Shown piece after piece: positions 1 through 6,416 of a stretch of 14,686 bases of DNA. A program made the position numbers and the translations under genes. Numbering within the stretch: the stretch's first letter is position 1; every line of letters starts with the position of its first letter. The stretch lies in the NCBI GenBank assembly GCA_900767375.1, contig CAAFYX010000044.1, positions 1-14,686 of the forward strand, given 5' to 3'. The notes below the pieces were generated by a model. It saw nothing but the letters and a program-made list of their open reading frames with translations. It was not told the DNA's origin and ran no database searches. Source of the stretch: Rikenellaceae bacterium (lineage in GTDB: Bacteria > Bacteroidota > Bacteroidia > Bacteroidales > UBA932).

Positions 1-1290
1 GAACGGGACAAAGGCACAACTGCCCCTGTTGGTTTCAGGATCGATGAATGTATCAGGAATAAGGATATCACCGTTCATTCTGCAGACGACAGCGCGGCCT
101 ATTCTGGATTCGTCTCTGAACAAATATTCTACTTCATCCACCGAGAGTGTCCGCCATACGTTTCCGCCAGCCAATCTTGAACCCCAGTCCTGGGAACGGC
201 TGAAAACCTGCCCGCCGACAACGTCGGGCACATATTCCTGAGTATCGGGAACCGTTGACCAGCTGCCGTATCCCCAGGTGAAGAGTGATATCTCCTTGTC
301 GTGGCCTTCGGCGTATGTGGATGGCCCGCAGTCGTACTGATTCCGGAAGAAACTCCAGATTCCGCTTTCCACATCATAGCGCAGGTTACCTGGAGAGAAG
401 CGTACTTTCACGTCATCTGCCGTCCCCTCCACTTCGTCATCTCCGGCACTGACTGTAAACACTCCCGGAAGAATAGCAGGATGGTACTTGCTTCCGGTGA
501 GGGTAAGACGGCCCACGGTGTTGCGCTGAACGTCCAACTTTCCGCCTGTCATCAGGAAATATCCATCGTCGGTGCCTGTGAATGTTAGGGTGAGATTCTC
601 ATATTTTCCGGCAGGAATGGCAAGGTAGAAGTAATTGGCTCCTTTGCCGAGTATCTTTCCATTCTCTCCGAGATCCAGAGTTATTGCGGCAGCATTGTCA
701 GCAGGGATTACAGCCTTTCCGTCAGAGTCAACGGTGAACTCACCGCTCAATGGCTTTGTCCCGTCCTTGATTTCGATTGATTTGAGCACTATGTTCGGTA
801 TGGTCGTATTGAACACAATCTGAAGCATAGCTCCAAGGCAGGAGAAGTTGACGGTCTCTGCGCCGGTGCCTGATATGGTCTGCTTGGCATACATAGGGGC
901 TACCTGATTGTTGGTTTGGGTGGCGGGCCAGACATAGCCGTTGTCGGTTTTCAGTGAAGCAGGATAGAATGCCTCGATGTTGCCGCTGATACCCTTTTTG
1001 TTATCTTCGGTGAACACGCCTTTCGGGGTGTCTTCTCCGTCAGTCAGCGTGAACGTGTCATCCTTGGTACCGTCCGTTACCCAAATCTTATCATTCTCGT
1101 TCCATTTCACATTGTAGCAGTACTCGTTGTAAGCCTTTGTAGTGCCTCCGATGCTCTCTGCCACTCCGTTGATCACGATCCTTCCTTTTCTTTCAACAGA
1201 AAGGGTGTTATCCTCAATCTTGTTGCATGATGCCGCAAACATCAAAGCCACGGCCATGCAGCACATCGTTGAAATATTTATTCTTCTCAT
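1..1290 (-). CDS. Fimbrillin-like surface lipoprotein (3' end beyond window)
   Basis: An uninterrupted reading frame of 430 codons runs from the ATG at 1290-1288 to the window edge, with no stop in frame. The N-terminus (MRRINISTMCCMAVALMFAASCNK) is a lipoprotein signal: basic residues, a hydrophobic stretch and AASC, giving Cys22 as the predicted lipidated residue. Residues about 30-270 resemble Bacteroidetes fimbrillin/Mfa-like proteins: a W-x-x-N-D-K-I-W segment, an F-T-E...SGNIEAFYPAS segment, then alternating beta-type sequence. From about residue 290 a second module follows, with VRFSPGNLRYD, WSFF, LFTWGYG, WRTLSVDEVEYL and ILIPDTF. I know this pattern from the C-terminal half of many Bacteroidales surface lipoproteins but cannot name its function. 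The gene lies 29 bases after the 53-aa ORF and probably shares its promoter. A role as a pilus subunit or surface adhesin is inferred. The reading frame is certain; the family assignment is moderate. Confidence 0.8.
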   Translation of the reverse strand, partial: MRRINISTMCCMAVALMFAASCNKIEDNTLSVERKGRIVINGVAESIGGTTKAYNEYCYNVKWNENDKIWVTDGTKDDTFTLTDGEDTPKGVFTEDNKKGISGNIEAFYPASLKTDNGYVWPATQTNNQVAPMYAKQTISGTGAETVNFSCLGAMLQIVFNTTIPNIVLKSIEIKDGTKPLSGEFTVDSDGKAVIPADNAAAITLDLGENGKILGKGANYFYLAIPAGKYENLTLTFTGTDDGYFLMTGGKLDVQRNTVGRLTLTGSKYHPAILPGVFTVSAGDDEVEGTADDVKVRFSPGNLRYDVESGIWSFFRNQYDCGPSTYAEGHDKEISLFTWGYGSWSTVPDTQEYVPDVVGGQVFSRSQDWGSRLAGGNVWRTLSVDEVEYLFRDESRIGRAVVCRMNGDILIPDTFIDPETNRGSCAFVPF

Positions 1291-1319
1291 ATAGTTGTTC
1301 TGTTATTTCTGAATGAGTA

Positions 1320-1481
1320 TTATTCTTCACTGAATCTACCATCGCCATAATCAATTTCTGGCATAGATTCGTTGCCGTTGCTCAAGCAGAGTACGTTCTG
1401 GTTTTTGACCTCAATAACCTTGACTTTCGGACTCCTGTAACGAAGCCCGTTGTCATAGGTCTCGTTTGTTTTGTTTATCAT
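1320..1481 (-). CDS. Small protein (53 aa) upstream of the fimbrillin-like gene
   Basis: ATG at 1481-1479 and TAA at 1322-1320 give a 53-aa protein. The middle reads PKVKVIEVKNQNVLCLSNGN and the end is acidic and glycine-containing (PEIDYGDGRFSEE). It has no signal peptide or membrane segment. The layout of a P-x-V-x-VIE strand, an NVLC segment and an acidic DYGDG tail resembles tiny proteins I have seen beside fimbrillin-like operons in Bacteroidales, but I cannot assign a function. It starts about 29 bases after a good promoter -7 box, and the lipoprotein gene follows 29 bases after its stop, so it is probably the first gene of that transcript. It could also act as a leader ORF controlling the downstream gene. 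Confidence 0.6.
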   Translation of the reverse strand: MINKTNETYDNGLRYRSPKVKVIEVKNQNVLCLSNGNESMPEIDYGDGRFSEE

Positions 1482-1509
1482 ATTTCCTGTTGATTTTCAA
1501 TTCAAAGCA

Positions 1510-1541
1510 CAAAAATAGTCCTTTCCGCTTGTTTTGCCAAA
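1510..1541 (-). promoter_or_regulatory. Bacteroidetes-type promoter for the 53-aa/lipoprotein transcript
   Basis: On the minus strand TTTG (1541-1538) is followed after 20 bases by TATTTTTG (1517-1510). This is a full match to the Bacteroidetes sigma-ABfr pattern TTTG-N19-21-TAnnTTTG. The predicted transcript starts near 1503, about 20 bases before the ATG at 1481. Confidence 0.65.
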
Positions 1542-1551
1542 GGGAAAGGAC
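1518..1551. repeat. 9-bp inverted repeat overlapping the promoter
   Basis: GTCCTTTCC (1518-1526) and GGAAAGGAC (1543-1551) are perfect inverted arms separated by 16 bases. One arm sits in the spacer directly upstream of the -7 box and the other just upstream of the -33 TTTG, so a dimeric regulator bound here would cover the promoter. No T-tract follows on either strand, so a terminator is unlikely. An operator role is inferred. Confidence 0.45.
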
Positions 1552-1736
1552 CTGCTTATGGAAATTATTGCGGTTTTCGGCTGAAATTCTGTTTGTCTAC
1601 CTGCTAATTGGATATATGTAATAAATTCCTTGCATTTGCGACATGAGGACGTTGAGAAGAACAACTGATAGTGTCAACTTTTTTCAGTTTAAGTCATATC
1701 CGTGTGGATGGATGAGTCCATTGAGAGGGAGGGATT

Positions 1737-1768
1737 AGCCACGGCGGGGCCGTGGCTTTTCCCTTTTT
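1737..1768 (+). terminator. Intrinsic terminator reading left to right
   Basis: AGCCACGGC (1737-1745) pairs perfectly with GCCGTGGCT (1749-1757) around a GGG loop. The T-rich tract TTTTCCCTTTTT follows through 1768. The T-tract lies only on the plus strand, so the signal stops plus-strand transcription. No plus-strand protein gene precedes it in the window. It may end an unannotated small RNA, or the hairpin may serve the minus-strand tRNA transcript in a weaker form. Confidence 0.65.
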
Positions 1769-1771
1769 GTC

Positions 1772-1914
1772 CGGGAGCAATCAAATTGCAGCCAGGTGCG
1801 ACCAAAGGTCGCTTTCCGTCCGTCGTCATTCCCTTACGTGAGCAAGCTCCCGACGGGAATGCCGCCAAACGGAAATGCCGCACTTGCGTGCGGCACCTGA
1901 CTGCATTTGATTGC
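1772..1914. repeat. Large structured inverted-repeat element next to tRNA-Ser
   Basis: The arms at 1777-1799 and 1893-1914 are near-perfect inverted copies of about 22 bases, with one bulged base and one mismatch. In minus-strand RNA that mismatch becomes a U·G pair. Three stems are packed inside: 1798-1803 with 1807-1812 (perfect, 3-base loop); 1813-1819 with 1869-1875, enclosing 1827-1833 with 1855-1861; and 1876-1883 with 1888-1895 (8 bp). In the minus strand the last hairpin is closed by GCAA, a GNRA tetraloop. CGGGAGC (1772-1778) can also pair with GCTCCCG (1846-1852). The fold is compact like a cloverleaf. It may be a structured RNA trailing the tRNA, a small non-autonomous mobile repeat, or a cruciform-forming DNA site. 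I do not recognise a known family. Confidence 0.6.
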
Positions 1915-1920
1915 ATAGCG

Positions 1921-2011
1921 CGGAGAAGAAGGGATTCGAACCCCCGAAGCAGATTTGAGTCCGCTTGGCGCATTTCGAGTGCGCTGCCATCGACCACTCG
2001 GCCACTTCTCC
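1921..2011 (-). tRNA. tRNA-Ser (anticodon CGA)
   Basis: The minus strand folds as a type II tRNA. The acceptor stem is GGAGAAG (2011-2005) with CTTCTCC (1928-1922) plus discriminator G at 1921. The D-arm region is GCCGAGTGGTCGATGGC. The anticodon stem GCGCA/TGCGC has the loop CTCGAAA, with anticodon CGA at 1977-1975. A long variable arm precedes the T arm GGGGG-TTCGAAT-CCCTT. The long variable arm and the anticodon together define a serine tRNA reading UCG. The 3' CCA is not encoded, so it would be added after transcription. It stands alone, divergent from the transporter gene at 2112. Confidence 0.95.
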
Positions 2012-2075
2012 AATGCAAATTTAGCAAAATCCTTGTAAAAATGTCCGATAAAATTTACTTTTTAAAAAATTTTAT

Positions 2076-2083
2076 TAACTTTG
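2076..2083 (+). promoter_or_regulatory. Probable -7 box for the SulP transporter gene
   Basis: TAACTTTG matches the Bacteroidetes TAnnTTTG element and lies 28 bases before the ATG at 2112, predicting a short 5' leader. No clear TTG occurs at the expected upstream distance; only a TTTA at 2054-2057 is near. The upstream half is therefore weak. Confidence 0.45.
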
Positions 2084-2111
2084 CGCCCGGTTTTTAGTAG
2101 TGTATTTATTT

Positions 2112-3824
2112 ATGAAGGTGGATTTACGTAACATCTACCGTCCCAGAATCCGTCATATATTCTGGAAGGGGGGCTATGACAAGAAGACATTCGTCTCAGA
2201 TCTTATAGCCGGAATCATTGTAGGCGTCATTGCATTGCCTCTCGCCATTGCATTCGGTATCGCCAGCGGAGTCACTCCGCAGCAGGGTCTCATCACGGCC
2301 ATCGTCGCCGGTTTTCTCATTTCTTTGCTCGGCGGAACGCGCTTCCTCATCGGAGGCCCTACCGGAGCGTTCATCGTCATCGTAGCAGGCATCATCGGCC
2401 AGTACGGCATCGGCGGTCTGACAGTAGCGACCATAATGGCCGGTGTCATCCTTATTGTAATGGGCGTGTGCAAGCTTGGAATCCTTTTCAAGTTCATCCC
2501 TTATCCTATCGTGGTCGGTTTCACCAGCGGTATCGCCGTGACCATCTTCTCCACCCAGATGAAGGATTTCTTCGGTTTCACAATGGCTGTCCCATCAGGA
2601 TTCATCCCTGAATGGATCTGCTATTTCAAGAATATCGGAAACATAAACTGGATCGAGTTTGCCTCCAGCTTCGTGTGCCTGGTGATCATCCTTCTCTGGA
2701 ACAAGAAGTTCAAGAAAATCCCCGGCTCGCTCGCAGCCCTCGTGGTGGGAACCGTCATTTCAGTATCCCTGGACAAGTTCGCCGGCATACATCTCGCCAC
2801 CATCGGCACCAAGTTCCCCGAACTCGCCGGCGGCCTGAGCCTTCCGAAGCCGACCTTCCCTTCATTCGATTTCGAGACCATCAAGAACCTTGTCTCACCG
2901 GCCTTCACCATCGCCGTGCTCTGCGCCATCGAGTCGCTCCTCGCCGCAATGGTTACCGACGGTGTCACCGGTCGCAAGCACAACGCCAACACCGAGCTCA
3001 TCGGCGAGGGTATTGCCAATATCGTCACTCCGCTCTTCGGCGGAATCCCGGCTACCGGCGCAATCGCCAGGACTATGGCCAATATCAAGAATGGCGGCCA
3101 GTCTCCTGTCTCAGGCCTTATTCACGCCGTGGTCCTTCTCCTTATCTATCTGGTTCTGATGCCATATGCCGTCTATATCCCGCTTTCCTGCCTTGCCGCC
3201 ATTCTTGTGGTAGTGGCATACGGAATGAGCGAGTGGAGGACCTTCAAGTACCTCCTCCGCGGTGACAGGACTGATGTCGCAGTGCTTCTGATCACTTTCG
3301 CATTGACGGTTATTGTTGACCTTACAGTCGCCATCGAGGTCGGTGTGCTCCTTTCTATCGTACTGTTCGTCAGACGAGTGATGCAGACCTCCGACATCCA
3401 TATCATGGACAATCAGGTGGCCGGTACAGAGATGGATGAGGATACTCTTTCTCCTGAAGATACTCCTATGCTGGACATCCCTTCAGGCGTTGAGGTTTAT
3501 GAAATCAACGGCCCGTTCTTCTTCGGCCTTGCCAGCAAGATCGAGGAGTTCGACAAGTTCGGCCATAGCGGAACCCGTGTGAGAATCCTCAGAATGAGGA
3601 ACGTCCCGTTCATGGATTCCACAGGTATCAAGAATCTCCGCAGCCTTCTTGAACGTTCTTCCCAGAGAGGCATCACTACCATTCTTTCAGGTGTGGCTCC
3701 TGCTGTACGCGAGGAACTCGAGAAGTATGGTGTGGACAAGGAGATAGGGGAGGACCGCATCCTTCCTCACATCACTCCTGCGCTCGCCAAAGCCTCGGAG
3801 CTTCTCGCAGCCTCCGAGGCCTGA
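2112..3824 (+). CDS. SulP-family anion transporter with STAS domain
   Basis: This 570-aa inner-membrane protein has the SulP (SLC26) architecture. The N-terminal half carries a long run of hydrophobic helices. These include the family hallmark GGTRFLIGGPTGAFIVIVAG near residues 75-95 and a polar intramembrane stretch (AIARTMANIKNGGQSPVSG) near 320. A cytoplasmic STAS domain occupies residues about 460-560, with the conserved DSTG at 502-505. SulP proteins move sulfate, bicarbonate or dicarboxylates, usually with sodium or protons; the substrate cannot be read from the sequence. The ATG at 2112 is preferred to the GTG four codons upstream (2100), because the latter lies close to the expected transcript start. 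The length is normal for the family. It is monocistronic in the window and meets the antiporter gene tail to tail with 14 bases between the stops. Confidence 0.9.
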   Translation: MKVDLRNIYRPRIRHIFWKGGYDKKTFVSDLIAGIIVGVIALPLAIAFGIASGVTPQQGLITAIVAGFLISLLGGTRFLIGGPTGAFIVIVAGIIGQYGIGGLTVATIMAGVILIVMGVCKLGILFKFIPYPIVVGFTSGIAVTIFSTQMKDFFGFTMAVPSGFIPEWICYFKNIGNINWIEFASSFVCLVIILLWNKKFKKIPGSLAALVVGTVISVSLDKFAGIHLATIGTKFPELAGGLSLPKPTFPSFDFETIKNLVSPAFTIAVLCAIESLLAAMVTDGVTGRKHNANTELIGEGIANIVTPLFGGIPATGAIARTMANIKNGGQSPVSGLIHAVVLLLIYLVLMPYAVYIPLSCLAAILVVVAYGMSEWRTFKYLLRGDRTDVAVLLITFALTVIVDLTVAIEVGVLLSIVLFVRRVMQTSDIHIMDNQVAGTEMDEDTLSPEDTPMLDIPSGVEVYEINGPFFFGLASKIEEFDKFGHSGTRVRILRMRNVPFMDSTGIKNLRSLLERSSQRGITTILSGVAPAVREELEKYGVDKEIGEDRILPHITPALAKASELLAASEA

Positions 3825-3838
3825 CCGGCCTCCATACT

Positions 3839-5446
3839 TTATCCGTTGACGGGACGTCTGAGCAGGACGAGGACGTCACCATTCTGGAGTTTGGTGCTCC
3901 CGTTGGGGATGATCCTTTCTGTGTCACGCCGTATCATCACCAGGAGACTGCCATCATCTTTAGGATATTCACTCACCATATGACCGGCCCATCGGTTGTT
4001 TCTTGAGAGTGGGTGGAGTACAAGACTGTCACTGGCTCTGTCCTGATACGAGCGCGTGCACATGACGATTTCATCGCCTTCCTGCAGAAGCGTGTCACCT
4101 TTCGGGACAATGCTCTCATCACCTCTGATGATCAATACTATCAGACACTCCTGAGGCAGGTCCAGATCCATAATGCGGCGGTTGTTCCATTTGCTGCAGT
4201 CCTTGATGGTGATGGTACCGAAGGACATTTCTGCATCCTCCCGGAAGTCACTGAAGGTTGTCATCACGTCCTCATTTGAGTCTGTCATGCCTGTCTTCTG
4301 TGCTACGGCGGGGATCAGCGAGCCCTGAAGGGCAATGGATATCAGGACTATGCAGAAAACGATGCTGAATATGTCATTCTGCAGTTCCGCCCCGGAAGTG
4401 AGAATATTGATGGCGAATACGATGGAAGCTGCGCCGCGCAGCCCCGCGAAAGATATGAGCTTCAGCTGCTTGAGAGGATATTTTCTGAATGGAGCCAGCA
4501 CGCTGCACACGGCAAGGGGCCTGGCTGCGAGCGTCAGGAAGGCGAAGACTGCCAGTGCCTGGAGCGAAGAGTGCAGCAGATCCGATGGAATCGCCAGCAT
4601 TCCGAGAAGGAAGAAAATGACAATCTGCATCAGGCTGGTGATGGCATCGAAGAATGACACCAGAGGCTTCCTGCCAGGGAACTCCGTATTTCCAAGAACA
4701 ATCCCGACGATGTATGCGCTCAGGTAGCCGTTCCCTCCGATGAAGTCCGGAACGGCGTATGACAACAGCGCGACCGATATGAACAGCAGAAGGTCGAAGC
4801 TGTTGTTGAAAAAGCTGATGCGACGGAGCAGGAACACTGCTCCGGTCGCAATGACCAGTCCTCCGCATGCACCGAACACTATCTGAGAGAATACTTCCCA
4901 TATTATGCCGCCGGCAGAGATGCTTCCCGAAAAAAGGGAAAGCATCACCGCCGTGAGTATATATGAGATCGGGTCATTGGAGCCGCTCTCCACTTCGATA
5001 ATCTGCGCGCTGTTGTTCTTCAGTCCGAGTTTGCGCGTGCGCAGGATGTAGAATACGGTTGCAGCGTCAGTGGAGCTTATCACTGAACCCATCAGAAAAC
5101 TCTCCAGCCAGTCCCATTTCAGTACGAAACGGCAGAATAACCCGACAAACAGCGCCGTGAGCGCTACTCCGACCGTAGCGAGCAGTCCGGCTTCGACAGC
5201 CACCGGCCTTGCCGATTTCCATCTCGTACCGAATCCTCCATAGAACATTATGAAGATAAGCGCGATGGTGCTTATGTCCCCTACAAGCCATCCACGGTTC
5301 AATGCGAACTCGTCATAATGGCTTCCGCAGATGAGACCCAGCATGAGGAAGAACAGCAGGACCGGGATTCCGACCTTTCCGGAGAACTTGTTCAGGAATA
5401 CGCAGGTTATGACTATGACAGAGAATATCAGAAGGTACAGTGCCAT
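3839..5446 (-). CDS. CPA1-family cation/proton antiporter with C-terminal RCK_C domain (NhaP2/CvrA-like)
   Basis: This 535-aa protein has about a dozen hydrophobic segments in residues 1-380. It carries the CPA1 exchanger motifs SSTDAA (124-129) and ESGSNDP (153-159), where Asp127 and Asp158 are the expected transport carboxylates. A soluble tail follows. Residues about 409-468 match an RCK_C/TrkA_C regulatory domain (FGTITI...VPKGDTLLQEGDEIVM). Residues about 485-535 (LLVMIRRD...GSTKLQNGDVLVLLRR) look like a second, shorter copy of the same fold. NhaP2/CvrA-type proteins exchange potassium or sodium for protons in the inner membrane, and the tail senses a ligand or the ion state. Which cation is moved is not evident. 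The start lies 12 bases after the preceding ORF's stop, so the two are probably cotranscribed. Confidence 0.9.
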   Translation of the reverse strand: MALYLLIFSVIVITCVFLNKFSGKVGIPVLLFFLMLGLICGSHYDEFALNRGWLVGDISTIALIFIMFYGGFGTRWKSARPVAVEAGLLATVGVALTALFVGLFCRFVLKWDWLESFLMGSVISSTDAATVFYILRTRKLGLKNNSAQIIEVESGSNDPISYILTAVMLSLFSGSISAGGIIWEVFSQIVFGACGGLVIATGAVFLLRRISFFNNSFDLLLFISVALLSYAVPDFIGGNGYLSAYIVGIVLGNTEFPGRKPLVSFFDAITSLMQIVIFFLLGMLAIPSDLLHSSLQALAVFAFLTLAARPLAVCSVLAPFRKYPLKQLKLISFAGLRGAASIVFAINILTSGAELQNDIFSIVFCIVLISIALQGSLIPAVAQKTGMTDSNEDVMTTFSDFREDAEMSFGTITIKDCSKWNNRRIMDLDLPQECLIVLIIRGDESIVPKGDTLLQEGDEIVMCTRSYQDRASDSLVLHPLSRNNRWAGHMVSEYPKDDGSLLVMIRRDTERIIPNGSTKLQNGDVLVLLRRPVNG

Positions 5447-5458
5447 GAATTGTGAGTA

Positions 5459-5896
5459 TTAAAGCTGGGAGATGAGTTCCTTCATTCTGTCACCCTGGAG
5501 TTCGATGATTTCCGTGGCCGGCTCGTATGTGTAGTCGCAGAAATCAAACAGCTGGGCATAGGCAATCCCTTCGGCGCGGTTGAAATAGACATCCAGGCGG
5601 ATGCATCCGCCGTCACTTCCTTTTACAACGGCGGGAGTTGTGTCCTTCCCTTTGAGGAATTCCATCAGTGATGTCCTGCATCCTCTGCACAGGTCTTCCG
5701 ACTGCTTGGTAAGGACGGCCCCGTGGCCGTCTATCCTGTAGCCGTTCCTGTAGAACAGCAGCATGAGTACCGCACAGGACACAAGCAGCGCGCCCAGGCC
5801 CTTGTTCAGGAAGAATATGCCGATGCCGGCAATGAGTAAGAGTGATGATATAGCGAGGTCCTTTCCGGTGTGGACCTTCTTGAAATTGATTTCCAT
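5459..5896 (-). CDS. Two-helix membrane protein of unknown function
   Basis: I use the ATG at 5896-5894 (MEINFKKVHTGKDL), giving 145 aa. The frame stays open upstream, but those extra 29 residues are basic, low-quality sequence that crosses an intercistronic hairpin. Two adjacent hydrophobic helices lie at about residues 14-30 and 34-49, followed by a cytoplasmic-type domain of about 95 residues. That domain contains a C-x-x-C pair (DLCRGCRTS) and an aromatic, acidic segment (FDFCDYTYEP). No family is recognised. It ends 12 bases before the antiporter start, so coordinate expression, and possibly an accessory role to the antiporter, can be inferred from position only. Confidence 0.7.
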   Translation of the reverse strand: MEINFKKVHTGKDLAISSLLLIAGIGIFFLNKGLGALLVSCAVLMLLFYRNGYRIDGHGAVLTKQSEDLCRGCRTSLMEFLKGKDTTPAVVKGSDGGCIRLDVYFNRAEGIAYAQLFDFCDYTYEPATEIIELQGDRMKELISQL

Positions 5897-5939
5897 TTTA
5901 TAAAGCTTTTGATGTTGATAATGAATTTTTATGGCAGGT

Positions 5940-5961
5940 GGCAGGCACTTCCGTGCCTGCC
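5940..5961 (-). promoter_or_regulatory. Intercistronic hairpin with GNRA loop
   Basis: GGCAGGCAC (5940-5948) and GTGCCTGCC (5953-5961) form a perfect 9-bp stem around four bases. In minus-strand RNA the loop is GGAA, a GNRA tetraloop. It begins three bases after the stop codon of the 5965 gene. The downstream RNA is ACCUGCCAUAAAAAUU with no continuous U-tract, so it is at most a weak terminator. An mRNA-stabilising or processing hairpin is the better guess. Confidence 0.5.
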
Positions 5962-5964
5962 GGC

Positions 5965-6366
5965 CTAAATCAAAAGCTGGCAAATGGAATGGATGAACCT
6001 TTCAGGACTGTTAATTCCGGAGTCGAACTTGTTTATTTCTATCTGGAAACAGTGGTAATACCGTCTGTCGATGATCTTTCCCGCCTTGAAGATGCGGAAA
6101 GGGGACCTATGGGAGACCTGGGTCCTGCGGGTGGAGTTTATTGTACTGCCGGATGGGGTGGAAACGGTGCTCTCTCCTGAATATCCTGCCGCCTGAACCG
6201 GCAGGAGTGCAGGGGAGCCGTAATTGGGATTGTCTTCAGGGCCCTCCTGCGCGGCAGCCTCCACGAGAACCGCTGCCGTTCTTTCACTATGCTCAAGGAA
6301 CGGACTGTCGCTGTCACCGAAGATGCAGGACAGGAATACCGTCAATATGAGCAGAAAGTGTTTCAT
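5965..6366 (-). CDS. Small exported protein of unknown function
   Basis: The preferred start is the ATG at 6366-6364 (MKHFLLILTVFLSCIFG), giving 133 aa; an alternative ATG three codons upstream lies inside a possible -7 box. The first 17 residues form a short signal peptide, with a cysteine at position 14 that does not make a strict lipobox. The middle (about 25-75) is rich in Ala, Ser, Thr, Gly and Pro and probably disordered. The C-terminal 60 residues are basic and aromatic (SHRSPFRIFKAGKIIDRRYYHC) and end in SICQLLI. No domain is recognised. TATATTTG (6380-6373, minus strand) resembles a -7 element but has no TTG at the right distance. The coherent signal peptide and position in a same-strand gene row support it as real, though less surely than its neighbours. 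Confidence 0.5.
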   Translation of the reverse strand: MKHFLLILTVFLSCIFGDSDSPFLEHSERTAAVLVEAAAQEGPEDNPNYGSPALLPVQAAGYSGESTVSTPSGSTINSTRRTQVSHRSPFRIFKAGKIIDRRYYHCFQIEINKFDSGINSPERFIHSICQLLI

Positions 6367-6416
6367 AGTTCTCAAATATAGTAATAATATTTGAAAAGAT
6401 GTGCAGAGAGGAGGAA

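Larger units (their letters stand above)
1482..1736. other. Intergenic stretch without a recognisable gene
   Basis: Apart from the promoter and inverted repeat at 1510-1551, no coding sequence is visible. A weak plus-strand promoter-like pair, TTG (1608-1610) and TGCATTTG (1631-1638) with 20 bases between, precedes the terminator at 1737-1768. It departs from TAnnTTTG at one base. Short self-complementary segments lie between them, including a 5-bp hairpin around the repeated TGGATG/TCCAT near 1707-1724. A small RNA of about 120 bases is possible but weakly supported. Confidence 0.3.

Noticed and set aside
29..823. Several short open frames, plus strand at 29-241, 301-588 and 635-823 and minus strand at 129-377
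   Set aside because: They lie antisense or out of frame within the 430-codon lipoprotein frame, which has a convincing signal peptide and domain pattern.
1518..1551. Invertible (phase-variable) promoter flanked by inverted repeats
   Set aside because: The arms are only 16 bases apart and do not enclose the -7 element, so inversion could not switch the promoter. No recombinase gene is in the window.
2016..2023. TAAATTTG on the minus strand as a tRNA-Ser promoter -7 box
   Set aside because: It ends only five bases from the mature tRNA 5' end and has no TTG at the expected upstream distance.
1689..2097. Open frames on both strands (131 aa plus, 112 aa minus) across the tRNA-Ser region
   Set aside because: Both read through the tRNA and the folded repeat. 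Peptides such as RRRRDSNPRSRFES are typical translations of a serine tRNA and not a protein.
3825..3838. Terminator between the convergent SulP and antiporter genes
   Set aside because: The gap is 14 bases with no convincing hairpin or T-tract. Termination must lie within the coding ends or use another mechanism.
6373..6393. AT-rich inverted repeat CAAATAT-N7-ATATTTG as an operator or terminator
   Set aside because: It is short and AT-only with no adjoining T-tract, and the overlapping -7-like box has no partner; chance is likely in such sequence.
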